A stretch of DNA of 64,000 nucleotides from a halophilic archaeon (GCA_003298465.1 QNGA01000002.1:554909-618908), one strand, 5' to 3'; positions 1 through 8,907 are shown, counted from the first letter of the stretch. The notes: a model not told the origin generated them from the sequence alone. Translations and numbers: made by a program.

Positions 1-230
1 CGCTGCAGGCCGCGCTCGACCGGCCGCGGTGGCGCTACCGCGAGGACGGCTCGCTGGCGGTCGAGGGGCGCACCGACGGCAACCTCACGACGAAGCTCGC
101 GCGGATGGGCCACGACGTGCGCGTGCTCGCGCCGACGCTGTTCGGCGGCGCACAGATAGCGAGGAACGAAGACGGCGTCCTCTCCGGCGCGACCGAACCG
201 CGGAAAGACGGGACCGTCGCCGGCTACTGA
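1..230 (+). CDS. ggt: Gamma-glutamyltransferase, C-terminal end (partial)
   Basis: The window opens inside this gene; the reading frame starts at base 3 and ends with TGA at 230, leaving 75 residues. The tail resembles the end of the gamma-glutamyltranspeptidase small subunit: a glycine-rich GGAQ segment, then a GATEPRKDG stretch shortly before the C-terminus. Enzymes of this family cleave gamma-glutamyl bonds and transfer the glutamyl group, usually outside or at the cell surface. In halophilic archaea the natural thiol is gamma-glutamylcysteine, a plausible substrate. The catalytic threonine and the start lie upstream of the window, so activity cannot be judged. Confidence 0.8.
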   Translation, partial: LQAALDRPRWRYREDGSLAVEGRTDGNLTTKLARMGHDVRVLAPTLFGGAQIARNEDGVLSGATEPRKDGTVAGY

Positions 231-295
231 CGGCTCGCCGAACTTCGCGTCGTCCCGGGACGCGTTGGCAGGTTTCTCTCCGGATATCTCGGCAG

Positions 296-523
296 TTACT
301 CCTCGGAGTCCTCCTCGTCTTCCTCGTCGGACTCCTCGATCTCGATCTCCATGGGCTCCTCCTCGGGTGCGAGCGCTTTCAGGTCCTCGTCGAGGTCGAC
401 CGTCCCGCTTCGTCCCCGGCCGACGAGGTACCCCGCGACGAACGAGAGTCCGAGCATCACGAGCGTTCGCAGTCCGGACTCGCCGCTCCCAGCACGGTCG
501 GCGCCTGTCGTGTCGTCAGACAT
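296..523 (-). CDS. Small single-pass membrane protein with acidic tail
   Basis: This 75-residue protein has one hydrophobic segment at about residues 20-37 (LVMLGLSFVAGYLVG) and a C-terminus made almost wholly of Glu, Asp and Ser. A short basic GRGR stretch follows the hydrophobic segment, so the acidic tail probably sits in the cytoplasm. No enzymatic motif is visible. It is transcribed away from the gene at 613, with about 90 bp between the two starts. The family is not recognised beyond being typical of short haloarchaeal membrane proteins; the reading frame and composition make it likely to be real. Confidence 0.6.
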   Translation of the reverse strand: MSDDTTGADRAGSGESGLRTLVMLGLSFVAGYLVGRGRSGTVDLDEDLKALAPEEEPMEIEIEESDEEDEEDSEE

Positions 524-612
524 GCCTGACAGTTCGGGAGTCAGTGACTTTTCCGTTGTGGTCGACCGCGGGAGTCCGCAAGCCTTTCACCCGCCGACGC
601 GAATCCTCGGAC

Positions 613-1194
613 GTGAATCCGACGACGAGCGGCACGTTCCGGGTCCTCGACAGTCCCCGCGCCGACGGCGAGCGCCTGCTGCTGGACGTCGACACGCACG
701 ACCCGACGTACGTCGCGGTCGACGATGCGGAGGAGCCGTTGCTGCCCGGCTACCTGCTGGACGCGACGCTGGAGTGGGTCGAGGGCGAACCGGAGCTCTC
801 GACGGTTTCGGTGCGCGAACCCACCCTCTTCTCGTTCGCGGACGGCGTGACGAACCTCTTCGAGGCGGCGACGGAGGCGTGCCGCGAGGCCCGCGCGGAG
901 GGCGTCGCCTCCGACGTGACCCGGAGTACGGACGGCGACGTCAACGGTGCGCTGTACGCCTTCGCCGAGCAGGGCGGCGAGCGCGACCTCTTCGAGGAGT
1001 TCCGGACTGGCGTGCGGCCGCTCGAACCGCTGCTCGAACGCGCCGCGGAGGGTACCGACGGCCCGCAGGAGGTGTTCGTCCTGCGACCCGCGGACCTCCC
1101 CTGCGTGGTGGTCTACATCGTCCTCCGGAAGGAGTCGATGCTGGCCGACACCGTCCGGGACACCTACGACTGCCCCCGACCGGACGAGCCGTAG
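613..1194 (+). CDS. Conserved haloarchaeal protein (possibly DUF6663)
   Basis: A soluble, acidic protein of 193 residues. The GTG at 613 was chosen because a TATA-like box (agcctttcac, 581-590) lies about 27 nt upstream, which fits a leaderless transcript. The frame is open further upstream but that part has no protein-like composition. The N-terminus (GTFRVLDSPR) and the middle (VREPTLFSFADGVTNLFEAA) look like a conserved haloarchaeal family that I tentatively equate with DUF6663. No catalytic or metal-binding motif is apparent and the function is unknown. It converges on tatA. Confidence 0.7.
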   Translation: MNPTTSGTFRVLDSPRADGERLLLDVDTHDPTYVAVDDAEEPLLPGYLLDATLEWVEGEPELSTVSVREPTLFSFADGVTNLFEAATEACREARAEGVASDVTRSTDGDVNGALYAFAEQGGERDLFEEFRTGVRPLEPLLERAAEGTDGPQEVFVLRPADLPCVVVYIVLRKESMLADTVRDTYDCPRPDEP

Positions 1195-1264
1195 GGCTAC
1201 TCGGAATCGGTCGCGATAAAAGGTGGGACGCGGTCGTTCGCGGTCGGGAGGGAACTGCGTCGGC

Positions 1265-1525
1265 TCAGGCCGAGTCCGACGTTTCGGCGTCGACGGTGGG
1301 GTTCGAGTCCGCGTTCGCGGCGTCGCTCTCGGAGTTCTGCATCTCCGCCAGTTCGGTCTCGACTTCCTGTCGACCCTTCTTGAACTCGCCCATCGCCTCG
1401 CCCGTCGAACGAGCCAGCTTCGGAATCTTGTTCGCGCCGAACAGCAGGACGGCTATCAGCAGGATGACTGCCAGTTCCATCCCGCCCGGAACCGGCCCGA
1501 ACAGGGGAATCATTTCGGCTACCAT
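1265..1525 (-). CDS. tatA: Twin-arginine translocase subunit TatA
   Basis: An 86-residue protein with the TatA/E layout: a short N-terminus, one transmembrane helix (MELAVILLIAVLLFGANKIP), the hinge FGANKIPKLARS, an amphipathic helix with GEFKKG, and an acidic unstructured tail. TatA forms the pore-side component of the Tat system, which exports folded proteins with an RR signal. Haloarchaea send most secreted proteins this way, including at least three Tat substrates in this window (17982, 31113 and 32761). It is monocistronic here, with a clear promoter just upstream. Confidence 0.93.
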   Translation of the reverse strand: MVAEMIPLFGPVPGGMELAVILLIAVLLFGANKIPKLARSTGEAMGEFKKGRQEVETELAEMQNSESDAANADSNPTVDAETSDSA

Positions 1526-1550
1526 CTGTATAGAACATCCAGACGCAGTT

Positions 1551-1560
1551 ATTTATAGGC
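1551..1560 (-). promoter_or_regulatory. TATA box of tatA
   Basis: On the minus strand the sequence reads gcctataaat. Its centre is about 30 nt upstream of the tatA ATG at 1525, the spacing expected for a leaderless haloarchaeal transcript. Confidence 0.6.
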
Positions 1561-1644
1561 TTTTTGTCTGTCAGAGTATTGCCATCCCATCGCCGCGGAC
1601 GGGCGAGGACCCCGTCCGGCGGGACGGCGGCGGTTCCGGCGCGG

Positions 1645-2025
1645 TTAGGAGGGCGCGGCGTCGCCCCGTCGCTCGACGAAGTCGACGACGGCCTCCGTCC
1701 CCTGGAACCCCTCCGCCATCCGGTCGACGAGGTCGCCGTCCTCGAACAGCAGCAGGGTCGGCACGCTCCGCACGTCGAACCGGTCGACGAGATCGAGGTC
1801 GTCGCCCGGATTCACCGTCACGACCGTCGCGTCGGTGGCGCGGGCGACGTTCCCGAGCACCGGTTCGATGGCCTGACAGAGCGCACACCCCTTCGTGTAG
1901 AACTCCGCGAGCACGAGGTCGTGCTCGGCGACGAGTCGGTCGAGTTCCTCGCCGTCGGCGGCCTCGACGGGGCGGTCGGGTGCGTCTCGCGCCGACTCCT
2001 GGCCGAGCGCAGTGTCGTCGGTCAC
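1645..2025 (-). CDS. Thioredoxin-like protein
   Basis: A 126-residue thioredoxin-fold protein. The active-site pair is C47-A-L-C50 (KGCALC), unlike the common CGPC, and the cis-proline loop is present (VRSVPTLLLF). The first 20 residues are an acidic extension before the fold. It probably works as a cytoplasmic disulfide reductase or a specialised thioredoxin. The start is GTG at 2023-2025. It stands alone, between tatA and the divergently oriented symporter gene. Confidence 0.85.
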   Translation of the reverse strand: MTDDTALGQESARDAPDRPVEAADGEELDRLVAEHDLVLAEFYTKGCALCQAIEPVLGNVARATDATVVTVNPGDDLDLVDRFDVRSVPTLLLFEDGDLVDRMAEGFQGTEAVVDFVERRGDAAPS

Positions 2026-2297
2026 GGAGCGGGCTACGCGCTCGTCGTTCTTGTGTCGTTCGCCGCCCCCGCCGCTCGCGGCGTCGAACGGTCGAGGAGA
2101 CGTTCACGGCCTCTCTCGCCGTTCTCGGAACGGGGTTCGGGTCGAGCGCCGACGAACGCCGGTCGTCGGAATCAGGGATAGACCCGCCGACCCCGGCGAA
2201 ATTCCGAACATCAGTCGCCCTACCGGCGACAGGGATAGCGGCCAAACTCCCCGCCTTCGACAGTCGTTGGACCCTCCGGTGAGAAGGGACGGCACTA

Positions 2298-3608
2298 ATG
2301 AGTTCACTGCGACGCGCGTGGCGCGGGTACCGCTCCGTACCCATCGTCTACCGCATCTCGGTCGGCTTTCTGCTCGGTGCGGTCGTCGGTCTCGCCGTCG
2401 GGCAACCGGCGACGCAACTGAAACCGCTCGGCGACCTCTTCCTCCGCCTGCTGGAGATGCTCGTCGTCCCGCTGGTCGTCTTCACCCTGCTCGCGGGGAT
2501 GGAACGCCTCTCGCCCTCGCGACTCGGTCGGGTCGGTGGCATCGTCGTCGGCCTCTACATGGCGACGACCGCCGTCGCCGGCGTCATCGGCCTCGCGGTG
2601 GCGAACCTCCTGAACCCCGGCGTCGGCGTCGAGTTCACGGGTGGAAAAGCCGAGTCCGCCGAACCCCCGTCGCTGGCGAAGGTCGTCCTCGGCATCGTCC
2701 CGGAGAACCCCATCTCGGCGATGGCGAGCGGCGACCTCCTCGCGACCATCTTCTTCGTCGTCGTGTTCGGACTCGGACTGGCCGTCGTCCGGGACACGGC
2801 CGACGACGAGGCCGTCCGGGAGGGCGTCGAGACCATCTTCCGGGCGGTCGACGCCGCCACGGAGGCGCTGTTCACCGTCGTCTGGGGCGTCATGGAGTAC
2901 GGCGTCGTCGGCGTGTTCGCGCTCGTCGCGGCGTCGCTCGGTTCCCACGGCGTCGACGCGATAATCTCGCTCGCGGCGCTGGTCGGAACCATCGCGGTCG
3001 CCATCGCCGTCCACATCGCCGTCACCTACCTCGGCGTCATCACCGCAGGGCTGCTCGGCCAGTCGCCCCTCGCCTTCCTCGACGGGGCGAAAGACGCCAT
3101 GGTGACGGCGTTCAGCATCCGGTCGTCCAGCGGGACGCTCCCCGTCACCATCGCCGACGCCCGGGACAACCTCCGCATCGACGAGAGCGTCTACGGCTTC
3201 TCGCTGCCGCTCGGGGCGACCATCAACATGGACGGGGCCGCCATCCGGCAGGCCGTGACGGCGGTGTTCGCCGCGAACCTCGTCGGCGCGCCGCTGGGCA
3301 TCGCCGAGCAGGTGACCGTCCTCGCCACCGTGGTGCTCGTCAGCATCGGCACGGCCGGCGTCCCCGGCGCCGGACTGGTCATGCTCACCGTCATCCTCAA
3401 CGCTGCCGGACTCCCGCTCGAGATAGTGGGGTTCGTCGCGGGCGTCGACCCCATCCTCGGCCGCATCGCGACCATGAACAACGTGACCGGCGACCTCGCG
3501 GTCTCGTCGCTGGCCGCGAAGTACAACGACGCCATCGACCTGACGGGCGGCGTCTGGGGCGACGGGGACGTGGCGGATCGCTCCGGCGTCCTCGCTTCGA
3601 ACGACTAG
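2298..3608 (+). CDS. Dicarboxylate/amino acid:cation symporter (DAACS family)
   Basis: A 436-residue polytopic membrane protein of the glutamate/dicarboxylate:cation symporter family. The serine-rich HP1 motif (RSSSGTLPVT) and the TM7 motif (GATINMDGAA, the family NMDGT with Ala for Thr) are both visible, followed by the HP2 region (GTAGVPGAG). It imports dicarboxylates or acidic amino acids using a sodium or proton gradient. The ATG at 2298 gives a positively charged cytoplasmic start (RRAWRGYRS). It is monocistronic and its stop lies 8 bp from the end of the convergent Spo0M-like gene. Confidence 0.92.
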   Translation: MSSLRRAWRGYRSVPIVYRISVGFLLGAVVGLAVGQPATQLKPLGDLFLRLLEMLVVPLVVFTLLAGMERLSPSRLGRVGGIVVGLYMATTAVAGVIGLAVANLLNPGVGVEFTGGKAESAEPPSLAKVVLGIVPENPISAMASGDLLATIFFVVVFGLGLAVVRDTADDEAVREGVETIFRAVDAATEALFTVVWGVMEYGVVGVFALVAASLGSHGVDAIISLAALVGTIAVAIAVHIAVTYLGVITAGLLGQSPLAFLDGAKDAMVTAFSIRSSSGTLPVTIADARDNLRIDESVYGFSLPLGATINMDGAAIRQAVTAVFAANLVGAPLGIAEQVTVLATVVLVSIGTAGVPGAGLVMLTVILNAAGLPLEIVGFVAGVDPILGRIATMNNVTGDLAVSSLAAKYNDAIDLTGGVWGDGDVADRSGVLASND

Positions 3609-3616
3609 CCCGGTCC

Positions 3617-4345
3617 TCAGGCGCGGGCCTCTATCTCCTCGCGCAGTCGCCGTTCGACCTCGGCGGCCGACTCGTCGGTGAACCGGAGTCGGGTCAGGGA
3701 CTCGTCGAGGTCGCTCATCTCGGAGAGCAGACCGCCCCGGCGGTCGACCTCCAGGCCGACCTCGAGGGAGTCCTCGGCAGGGCGTGGGACCACCTCGAGT
3801 TCGTCGATCTGACCCGAGAACGGCCCTGAACGGGGAACGAACTCTATCTCCTGGACGAAACTACCCGAGAAGAGTCCGCCCGGCACCGCCTCGCACTCAG
3901 CGGTCCGAACGGTGAAGCCGAGCGATTCGAGCGCGTCGAACACCGTGGCGAGACGCGGACCCGGGTCGACCCGGAGTGGGTCCTCGTCGTCCGGGTCGAC
4001 CGCCCAGTCGATGTCGAGACCCGTCTCCAGCCAGACGTTCGTGCGGCCGACGGTGACGGGCGTGTCACGGGGCACGTCGATGGTCACCTCGAACGTCCGC
4101 CGTTCGCCGGCCTTGACTGTGAAAGGGTCGGCCACACGGAACTTGTCGACGACGCCGGTTCGCGTACTGTCGTCGGTCTCGTACCGGGTCAGGAGGGCGA
4201 AGTAGATGGCGTCGACCGCCTGGTCGGTCGACCCGCCCTCGACGTGGACCTCGGCGTCGACGGATTCGCCGGCGGTCAGCGTCGTCGGGAGGACGGTGTC
4301 GACGGTCGCGGAACCGATGCCAACGCGGGAGAGCACTTCCTTCAT
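3617..4345 (-). CDS. Spo0M-like arrestin-fold protein
   Basis: A 242-residue protein starting at the ATG at 4345 with MKEVLSRVGIGSATVDTVL, the typical beginning of the sporulation-control protein Spo0M family. These proteins have an arrestin-like double beta-sandwich; the DAEVHVEGG and AGERRTFEVTIDVP stretches are characteristic. Homologues in non-sporulating archaea have no settled function. The open frame continues upstream for several hundred codons, but that part is arginine-rich antisense noise over the neighbouring genes. It is divergent from the gene at 4503. Confidence 0.88.
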   Translation of the reverse strand: MKEVLSRVGIGSATVDTVLPTTLTAGESVDAEVHVEGGSTDQAVDAIYFALLTRYETDDSTRTGVVDKFRVADPFTVKAGERRTFEVTIDVPRDTPVTVGRTNVWLETGLDIDWAVDPDDEDPLRVDPGPRLATVFDALESLGFTVRTAECEAVPGGLFSGSFVQEIEFVPRSGPFSGQIDELEVVPRPAEDSLEVGLEVDRRGGLLSEMSDLDESLTRLRFTDESAAEVERRLREEIEARA

Positions 4346-4502
4346 ACGGTCGAGAGTGTGTCGCTTTCCGTCATAAACGTTTGCAGCGTCTCGGCCGGTC
4401 AGAACCCGACGCGTCGCCACCGAACGGGGATGGTCGGCCGGAAGCTCCGAGGCGGGGCCGCGAGCGACACGGTTTTGTCGGCGGCGGGAGGGGGTTCGGT
4501 CG

Positions 4503-4949
4503 ATGGTCGACGCCGACGACGGAACCGACGGGTCCGCGCCGACGACCGCCGCTCGGGAGCACGTCCTCTCGGAGGGGCGCGAGACCGTCGCCGCCGTCCT
4601 CCGCTGTGCGGACGAAGCGACGGCGGCGTGGGACGGCGACGCCGCGACGGACCGGGCGGCCGTGGTCGACCCGCTCTCCCGGCGGCTGACCGACGCGGGG
4701 CTGCTGGCTCGCTGTTCCGACCTGCTCTCCGAGGCTGTCGCGGCGACCGGACTGTCTCTCGCCGCGTCGCCGGTGCCCGCGCCGCCGTACGTGGTGGTGA
4801 CGAGTCGCGGCCCCGTCCTGCGGGGAACGACCGACGCCGGCCGGCTCGTGGTCGAGATTCGGGCGTTCGCGGTCGAGCGCGACGGGGAGGTCAGGTACGT
4901 CCGCGGACCGGCCGACCCGGAGACGGCGGTCTCGGTCGCCGTCAGGTAG
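4503..4949 (+). CDS. Conserved haloarchaeal hypothetical protein
   Basis: A 148-residue acidic protein of unknown function. The ATG at 4503 lies about 27 nt downstream of a TATA-like ggttttgtcg (4471-4480), consistent with a leaderless transcript. The N-terminal half is helical and alanine-rich with an ARCSDLLSEAV segment; the C-terminal half is beta-rich (PPYVVVTSRGPVLRGTTDAGRL continues into VVEIRAF). There is no membrane segment or obvious catalytic motif. Its last 8 bases overlap the end of the convergent membrane-protein gene. Confidence 0.65.
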   Translation: MVDADDGTDGSAPTTAAREHVLSEGRETVAAVLRCADEATAAWDGDAATDRAAVVDPLSRRLTDAGLLARCSDLLSEAVAATGLSLAASPVPAPPYVVVTSRGPVLRGTTDAGRLVVEIRAFAVERDGEVRYVRGPADPETAVSVAVR

Positions 4950-5394
4950 GCTCCGGCGGTTCGACGCGCGCCGTGCCCGCCGCCCCGCCGGCTATCGCGC
5001 CCTCCAGCGCCAGCGCGACTCCGCCGAGGACGGCGACGAGGGCCGCGAGTGTCCGTCCGTAGCGGTCGACCAACGCGGGCGGGAAGTCGATCCTGGAGAT
5101 GGCGAAGTTCAGCCCCCAGTACGCGCCGACCTCGGATCCGGGGTGGGTCATCGTGTAGTAGAGCACGGTCGCGAAGACGACGCCTCCGAAGGTTCCCGCG
5201 ACCAGTCCGTGGCGGAGGCCCGTCTTCCACGTTCCACCGGCTATTCGTCCGGCGACGTAGCCCCCGGCGATGCCGACGGTCAGGAGCGCCAGCCCGGCGG
5301 TCACTCGAACGTCGAGCGGGAGCGGCACCGTCGCCCCGAGCGCGATAGCGAACAGTTCGACGAGCGCCCCTGCAGCGACTGCGGTCCAGCGCAC
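4942..5394 (-). CDS. DUF5518-like membrane protein
   Basis: A protein of about 150 residues with four predicted membrane segments rich in Gly and Ala (VAAGALVELFAIALG; AGLALLTVGIAGGYVAG; HGLVAGTFGGVVFATVLYY; LAALVAVLGGVALALEGAI), typical of the haloarchaeal DUF5518 family. The start is uncertain. GTG at 5394 begins RWTAVAAG right before the first helix and is preferred; the frame stays open to 5634, but that extra part is arginine/proline-rich and unlike a leader. The function is unknown. Confidence 0.7.
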   Translation of the reverse strand: MRWTAVAAGALVELFAIALGATVPLPLDVRVTAGLALLTVGIAGGYVAGRIAGGTWKTGLRHGLVAGTFGGVVFATVLYYTMTHPGSEVGAYWGLNFAISRIDFPPALVDRYGRTLAALVAVLGGVALALEGAIAGGAAGTARVEPPEPT

Positions 5395-5759
5395 GTTCGA
5401 CGGTCGGCGTCCGCCCCCGAAGTACCTTCCGCCTCGCGTGACGACCGGCGGTGGACGGGGGCGCCCGTGGGCAGAGTCGCGGTGACCGCTTCGTCGTTCC
5501 CGTTCCGTTACACGTCGGCCGCGACGGGGCCAGAAATCCCGTCTCGGACGCTCGCGCGTCCAATCACCTGCTGTCCCGCGGTACGATAGACGTACCCGGC
5601 TAACGCAACCGAAACGAATATAAGTTTCATCCATCGCGTCATGATTCCAGAATACGTTTTTCAGCTTTCACGTTCGAACTGACCAGCCGGTGACGTGTTT
5701 CGATACGCCCAGAAGGCCTAATGAAAGCGGCGCCGACCAACTAACAGGAGACTGGCACT
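5395..5759. other. Intergenic region between divergent genes, with glycosyltransferase promoter
   Basis: No convincing gene is seen in these 365 bp. On the plus strand, a BRE-like cgaaac is followed by a TATA-like gaatataag (about 5609-5622), which would start transcription near 5650. A Shine-Dalgarno-like ggag at 5747-5750 precedes the ATG at 5760 by 9 nt, so the glycosyltransferase gene probably has a real 5' leader of about 110 nt, unlike most genes nearby. Confidence 0.5.
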
Positions 5760-6962
5760 ATGGCAGAAATAGCAGTCGTTCATATGGATATGATGGCGAA
5801 GGGAGGTGGCGAAGCGGTCGCCATGAACGTCCTCGAAGCGCTGGAGGACGACCACGAGGTGACGCTGATAACGCTGACAGAGCCCGACATCGAGGAACTC
5901 AACGACTACTTCAACACCGACGTCGGCTCGGTGTCGGTCCGGCAGGCCGGCTATCTCGCGCCCTGGCTGCACGAGACGTACGGTCTCCAGTACTACGTGC
6001 TCCAGAACGCGCTTCTCAGCCAGTACGCACGTCGACACGCCGACGAGTTCGACCTGCTCGTCAGCACCATCAACGAACTCGGCCTCGAGACCGACTCGAT
6101 ACAGTACGTCCACTTCCCGTTCGACTGGACGGTCAGCCTCGACAACCGCGAGGAGATATTCCACCCGACCGTCGAGGACGACTCGCTGTACGAGCACCTC
6201 TGTACCGCCATCGCGGGCGTCGACCGCGAGGACATCCAGGCGAACACGCTGATGGCAAACTCCCGCTGGACGGCGTCCGTCGTCGAGGACGCCTACGGCA
6301 CCCGACCTCAAGTCGTCCACCCGCCGGTCGACACCGAGGAGTTCGACCCCGAGCCGTGGGACCGGAGAGAGGACGGGTTCGTCACGCTCGGCCGCATCGA
6401 GCGCAGCAAGCGCGTCGTCGAGATGATAGAGATGGTCGACGGGGTCCGCGAGCGCGGCCACGACACGCATCTCCACGTCATCGGCCCGACCGTCGACGAG
6501 GAGTACCGCCGCGAGGTGGAGGCGCTGGCGAGCGACCGCGAGTACGTCTATCTCGAAGGCGAACTCCCGCGCGAGGAACTGGTCGACCGCGTCTGCTCGC
6601 ACCGCTACGGCCTCCACGCCAAGGAGTTCGAACACTTCGGCATGGCCGTCGCCGAACTCGCCGCAGGCGGGGCCATCCCGTTCGTCCCGAACGACGGCGG
6701 CCAGCACGCCATCGTCGACGACCGCGAGGAACTGCTGTACGAGTCGCCCGCGGACGCGGTCGAGAAGATGGACCGCGTGCTCTCGAATCCCGACCTCCAG
6801 CGCGACCTCCGGAAGCGTCCCGAGGAGATACGACGGCGGTTCGGCCGCGAACGCTTCCGCGAGGAGTTCCGCGCCGCCGTCGACGAGTCGCTCGGTCGGT
6901 CCACGGACGCGACGGCCGAGACGTCGCCCGACCTCTCGGAGGTCCCGGGACGGGCCGACTGA
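5760..6962 (+). CDS. Glycosyltransferase, group 1 / GT4-like
   Basis: A 400-residue GT-B fold glycosyltransferase. The N-terminal domain carries the glycine-rich loop MMAKGGGEAVAMNVLEAL. The C-terminal domain has FVTLGRIERSKRV, the usual start of the nucleotide-sugar domain, and the EX7E-like stretch EFEHFGMAVAELAAGG that contacts the donor nucleotide sugar. It most likely transfers a sugar to a lipid carrier, protein glycan or exopolysaccharide; the acceptor cannot be told. No other glycan genes lie beside it. A leader with ribosome binding site (ggag, 5747-5750) precedes the ATG. Confidence 0.9.
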   Translation: MAEIAVVHMDMMAKGGGEAVAMNVLEALEDDHEVTLITLTEPDIEELNDYFNTDVGSVSVRQAGYLAPWLHETYGLQYYVLQNALLSQYARRHADEFDLLVSTINELGLETDSIQYVHFPFDWTVSLDNREEIFHPTVEDDSLYEHLCTAIAGVDREDIQANTLMANSRWTASVVEDAYGTRPQVVHPPVDTEEFDPEPWDRREDGFVTLGRIERSKRVVEMIEMVDGVRERGHDTHLHVIGPTVDEEYRREVEALASDREYVYLEGELPREELVDRVCSHRYGLHAKEFEHFGMAVAELAAGGAIPFVPNDGGQHAIVDDREELLYESPADAVEKMDRVLSNPDLQRDLRKRPEEIRRRFGRERFREEFRAAVDESLGRSTDATAETSPDLSEVPGRAD

Positions 6963-6971
6963 CGTTCGGCC

Positions 6972-7973
6972 CTACTCCCGCAGTTCGGGCGTCCAGACGG
7001 CCGACGAGGGTCCGACGCTCCCGGTCCGGTAGCGCGTCCAGGCGACGATAGCCGCCAGACCGACGACCAGGGCCGCGACGCCCACGAGTCCCGCTTCCGG
7101 ACCGAACCCGCCGCCCGTCCAACGGTCCGGACCCCGCTCCGCGACCGCGACGAGCGCGACGCCACGGCTGGTACCGCTCACCGGGAAGCCGAAGACCGGC
7201 CCCTGGACGAAGTTCCACGAGAGGTGGAAGCCGACCGAGACGCCGAGTTCGCCGGTCAGCACGTACCCCGCCGCGAGCACGACGCCGGCGAGCCCGACGT
7301 TCGCGGTGCTGACGGCGGTCGCGTTCGGGTTACCGGCGTGTAACAGGCCGAACACGGCCGAGGAGAGGAGGGTGGCGACCGCGACGCTAGCCGTCGCGCC
7401 GAGTCCCCGGAGTCCCTCCGCGACGTTCGTCAGGAGATACCCCCGGAGGAGCAGTTCCTCGCCGACGGCGACGAGGACGTACAGCGCGAACGCGAGGACC
7501 AGTCCGCCGACCAGCGACGCGGTCGGTCCGCTCGCGCCGGCGGCGCTCGTCCGGAGCGTCCCCGTGACCGCGAGCCAGCCCGCCGCGAGTTCGACGAGGA
7601 AGATTCCGGTCATCAGGGCCGCACCGAGCGCGACGCCGAAGGCGAAGTCGACGCGCCACGCCCGGTCCAGGTGGAAGCCGAAGTCCGCGAACCGCCGGCG
7701 GTCGACCAGCCGTCCGGCGAGATACACCCCCACGACCGTCACGCCGGTCGTGAAGAGGACGCCCGCGAGCGAGAGGACGAGCGAGTTCGCGGTGCCGGCG
7801 AAGAGCGAGGCCAGGGCTCCGGTGCGGGTCGTCGAGACCAGCGCCCGGAACGGCAGGCTGACGACGACGCCGAGACCGACGAGCAGCACGGTGCCGGCGA
7901 GGAGCCGCCAGGGCGCGCGAAGGCGGTCGCTGTCGGCGTTCCAGAACACGGTGGTGAGCGCGCGCGGAAACAC
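6972..7973 (-). CDS. CPBP-family intramembrane metalloprotease
   Basis: A membrane protein of 333 residues with about eight hydrophobic segments. It carries the conserved CPBP/Abi motifs: EELLLRG (EExxxR), LLHAGNPNA, and GFHLSWNF with a His and an Asn. Relatives cleave prenylated CAAX proteins or act as self-immunity proteases; the substrate here is unknown. The GTG at 7973 was chosen because a TATA-like element (minus-strand cctttgtcc, about 7995-8003) lies the right distance upstream. It converges on the glycosyltransferase gene with a 9-bp gap. Confidence 0.85.
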   Translation of the reverse strand: MFPRALTTVFWNADSDRLRAPWRLLAGTVLLVGLGVVVSLPFRALVSTTRTGALASLFAGTANSLVLSLAGVLFTTGVTVVGVYLAGRLVDRRRFADFGFHLDRAWRVDFAFGVALGAALMTGIFLVELAAGWLAVTGTLRTSAAGASGPTASLVGGLVLAFALYVLVAVGEELLLRGYLLTNVAEGLRGLGATASVAVATLLSSAVFGLLHAGNPNATAVSTANVGLAGVVLAAGYVLTGELGVSVGFHLSWNFVQGPVFGFPVSGTSRGVALVAVAERGPDRWTGGGFGPEAGLVGVAALVVGLAAIVAWTRYRTGSVGPSSAVWTPELRE

Positions 7974-8048
7974 GGACGTCGATAGGCCGCCCCGGGACAA
8001 AGGCGTCTCGGCGGGCAGATTTACGGACGCGACGACCGTGATGCCGAT

Positions 8049-8819
8049 ATGCGCGACGTCGAGATAACGTCCATCCATCAGATGACGCCGAGCGTGAAGC
8101 AGTTCGAGGTGGTCGCCGACGAGCCGTTCGAGTACCGGCCCGGCCAGCACACACACCTTCACTTCGAACGGGACGAGTCGGAGTCCGCCGGCGACGATTC
8201 GGACGATGGCGGTTCCGACGACGCAGATGGCGATTCGGGCGACGATTCCGGCGAGGTCGTCCGGCCGTACACGGCGACGTCGCTTCCCGGGACGGACACG
8301 CTCACGCTCGCCATCAGGCGGTACGACGACGGAACGGCGTCGGTGTACATGCACGACCGCGACCCCGGCGACACCGTTCGCATCGAGGACCTGGACGGCA
8401 ACCTCTACCTGCGCGACCGCGACGCGGACGTGACGCTCGTCTCCACCGGGACCGGCATCACGCCGATGATAGCGATGCTGAAGCAGTATCTTGAGGAGGG
8501 AAGCGGGGACGTCTACTTCCTGTACGGCGAGAAGACCCAGGAGGACGTGATGTACCGGGAGACGCTCGACCAGTTCGAAGCCGACCACGAGAACCTGACC
8601 GTCGTCTACTCGCTCTCCGAGGAGGACTGGGACGGGCCGACGGGTCACGTCCAGGAACACCTCGCCGACGCCGTTCCGGACGTGTCCGACACCGACTGCT
8701 ACGTCTGTGGCGTCCCGGAGATGGTCGTCGAGACGAAGGACCGACTCGCCGAACTCGGCGTCCCGGACGACCGCGTCTACAGCGAGGGCTGGGAGGACGA
8801 CGAGGTCGCCGACGAGTGA
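8049..8819 (+). CDS. Ferredoxin reductase-type FAD/NAD(P)H oxidoreductase
   Basis: A 256-residue flavoprotein with an FAD-binding barrel (RPYTATSLPG matches the RxYS/T flavin motif) and an NAD(P)-binding domain (STGTGITPMIAMLK, then YGEKTQEDVMYRETL and CYVCGVPEMV). It lacks a 2Fe-2S domain, so it would pass electrons between NAD(P)H and a separate carrier. Unusually, residues about 41-68 form a Ser/Asp/Gly-rich acidic insertion inside the FAD domain, just before RPYT. It starts 76 bp from the divergent CPBP gene and stands alone. Confidence 0.88.
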   Translation: MRDVEITSIHQMTPSVKQFEVVADEPFEYRPGQHTHLHFERDESESAGDDSDDGGSDDADGDSGDDSGEVVRPYTATSLPGTDTLTLAIRRYDDGTASVYMHDRDPGDTVRIEDLDGNLYLRDRDADVTLVSTGTGITPMIAMLKQYLEEGSGDVYFLYGEKTQEDVMYRETLDQFEADHENLTVVYSLSEEDWDGPTGHVQEHLADAVPDVSDTDCYVCGVPEMVVETKDRLAELGVPDDRVYSEGWEDDEVADE

Positions 8820-8893
8820 TCGTGACGGCGCCGTCGAGCGCCGTCGGGCGTCGTCGGCCGAACCGAGAGGCGACCGTGCGCGAACAGTGCCAA

Positions 8894-8907
8894 TTTATTT
8901 AATATAA
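8894..8907 (+). promoter_or_regulatory. TATA box of the histidine kinase gene
   Basis: The AT-rich box tttatttaatataa is centred about 28 nt upstream of the ATG at 8929, consistent with a leaderless mRNA. This spacing favours 8929 over the in-frame GTG at 8920. Confidence 0.55.

Noticed and set aside
351..2282. Long plus-strand open frame (643 codons) spanning the first genes
   Set aside because: Arginine/proline-rich composition, overlaps tatA, thioredoxin and the gene at 613 in other frames; typical shadow frame in GC-rich DNA.
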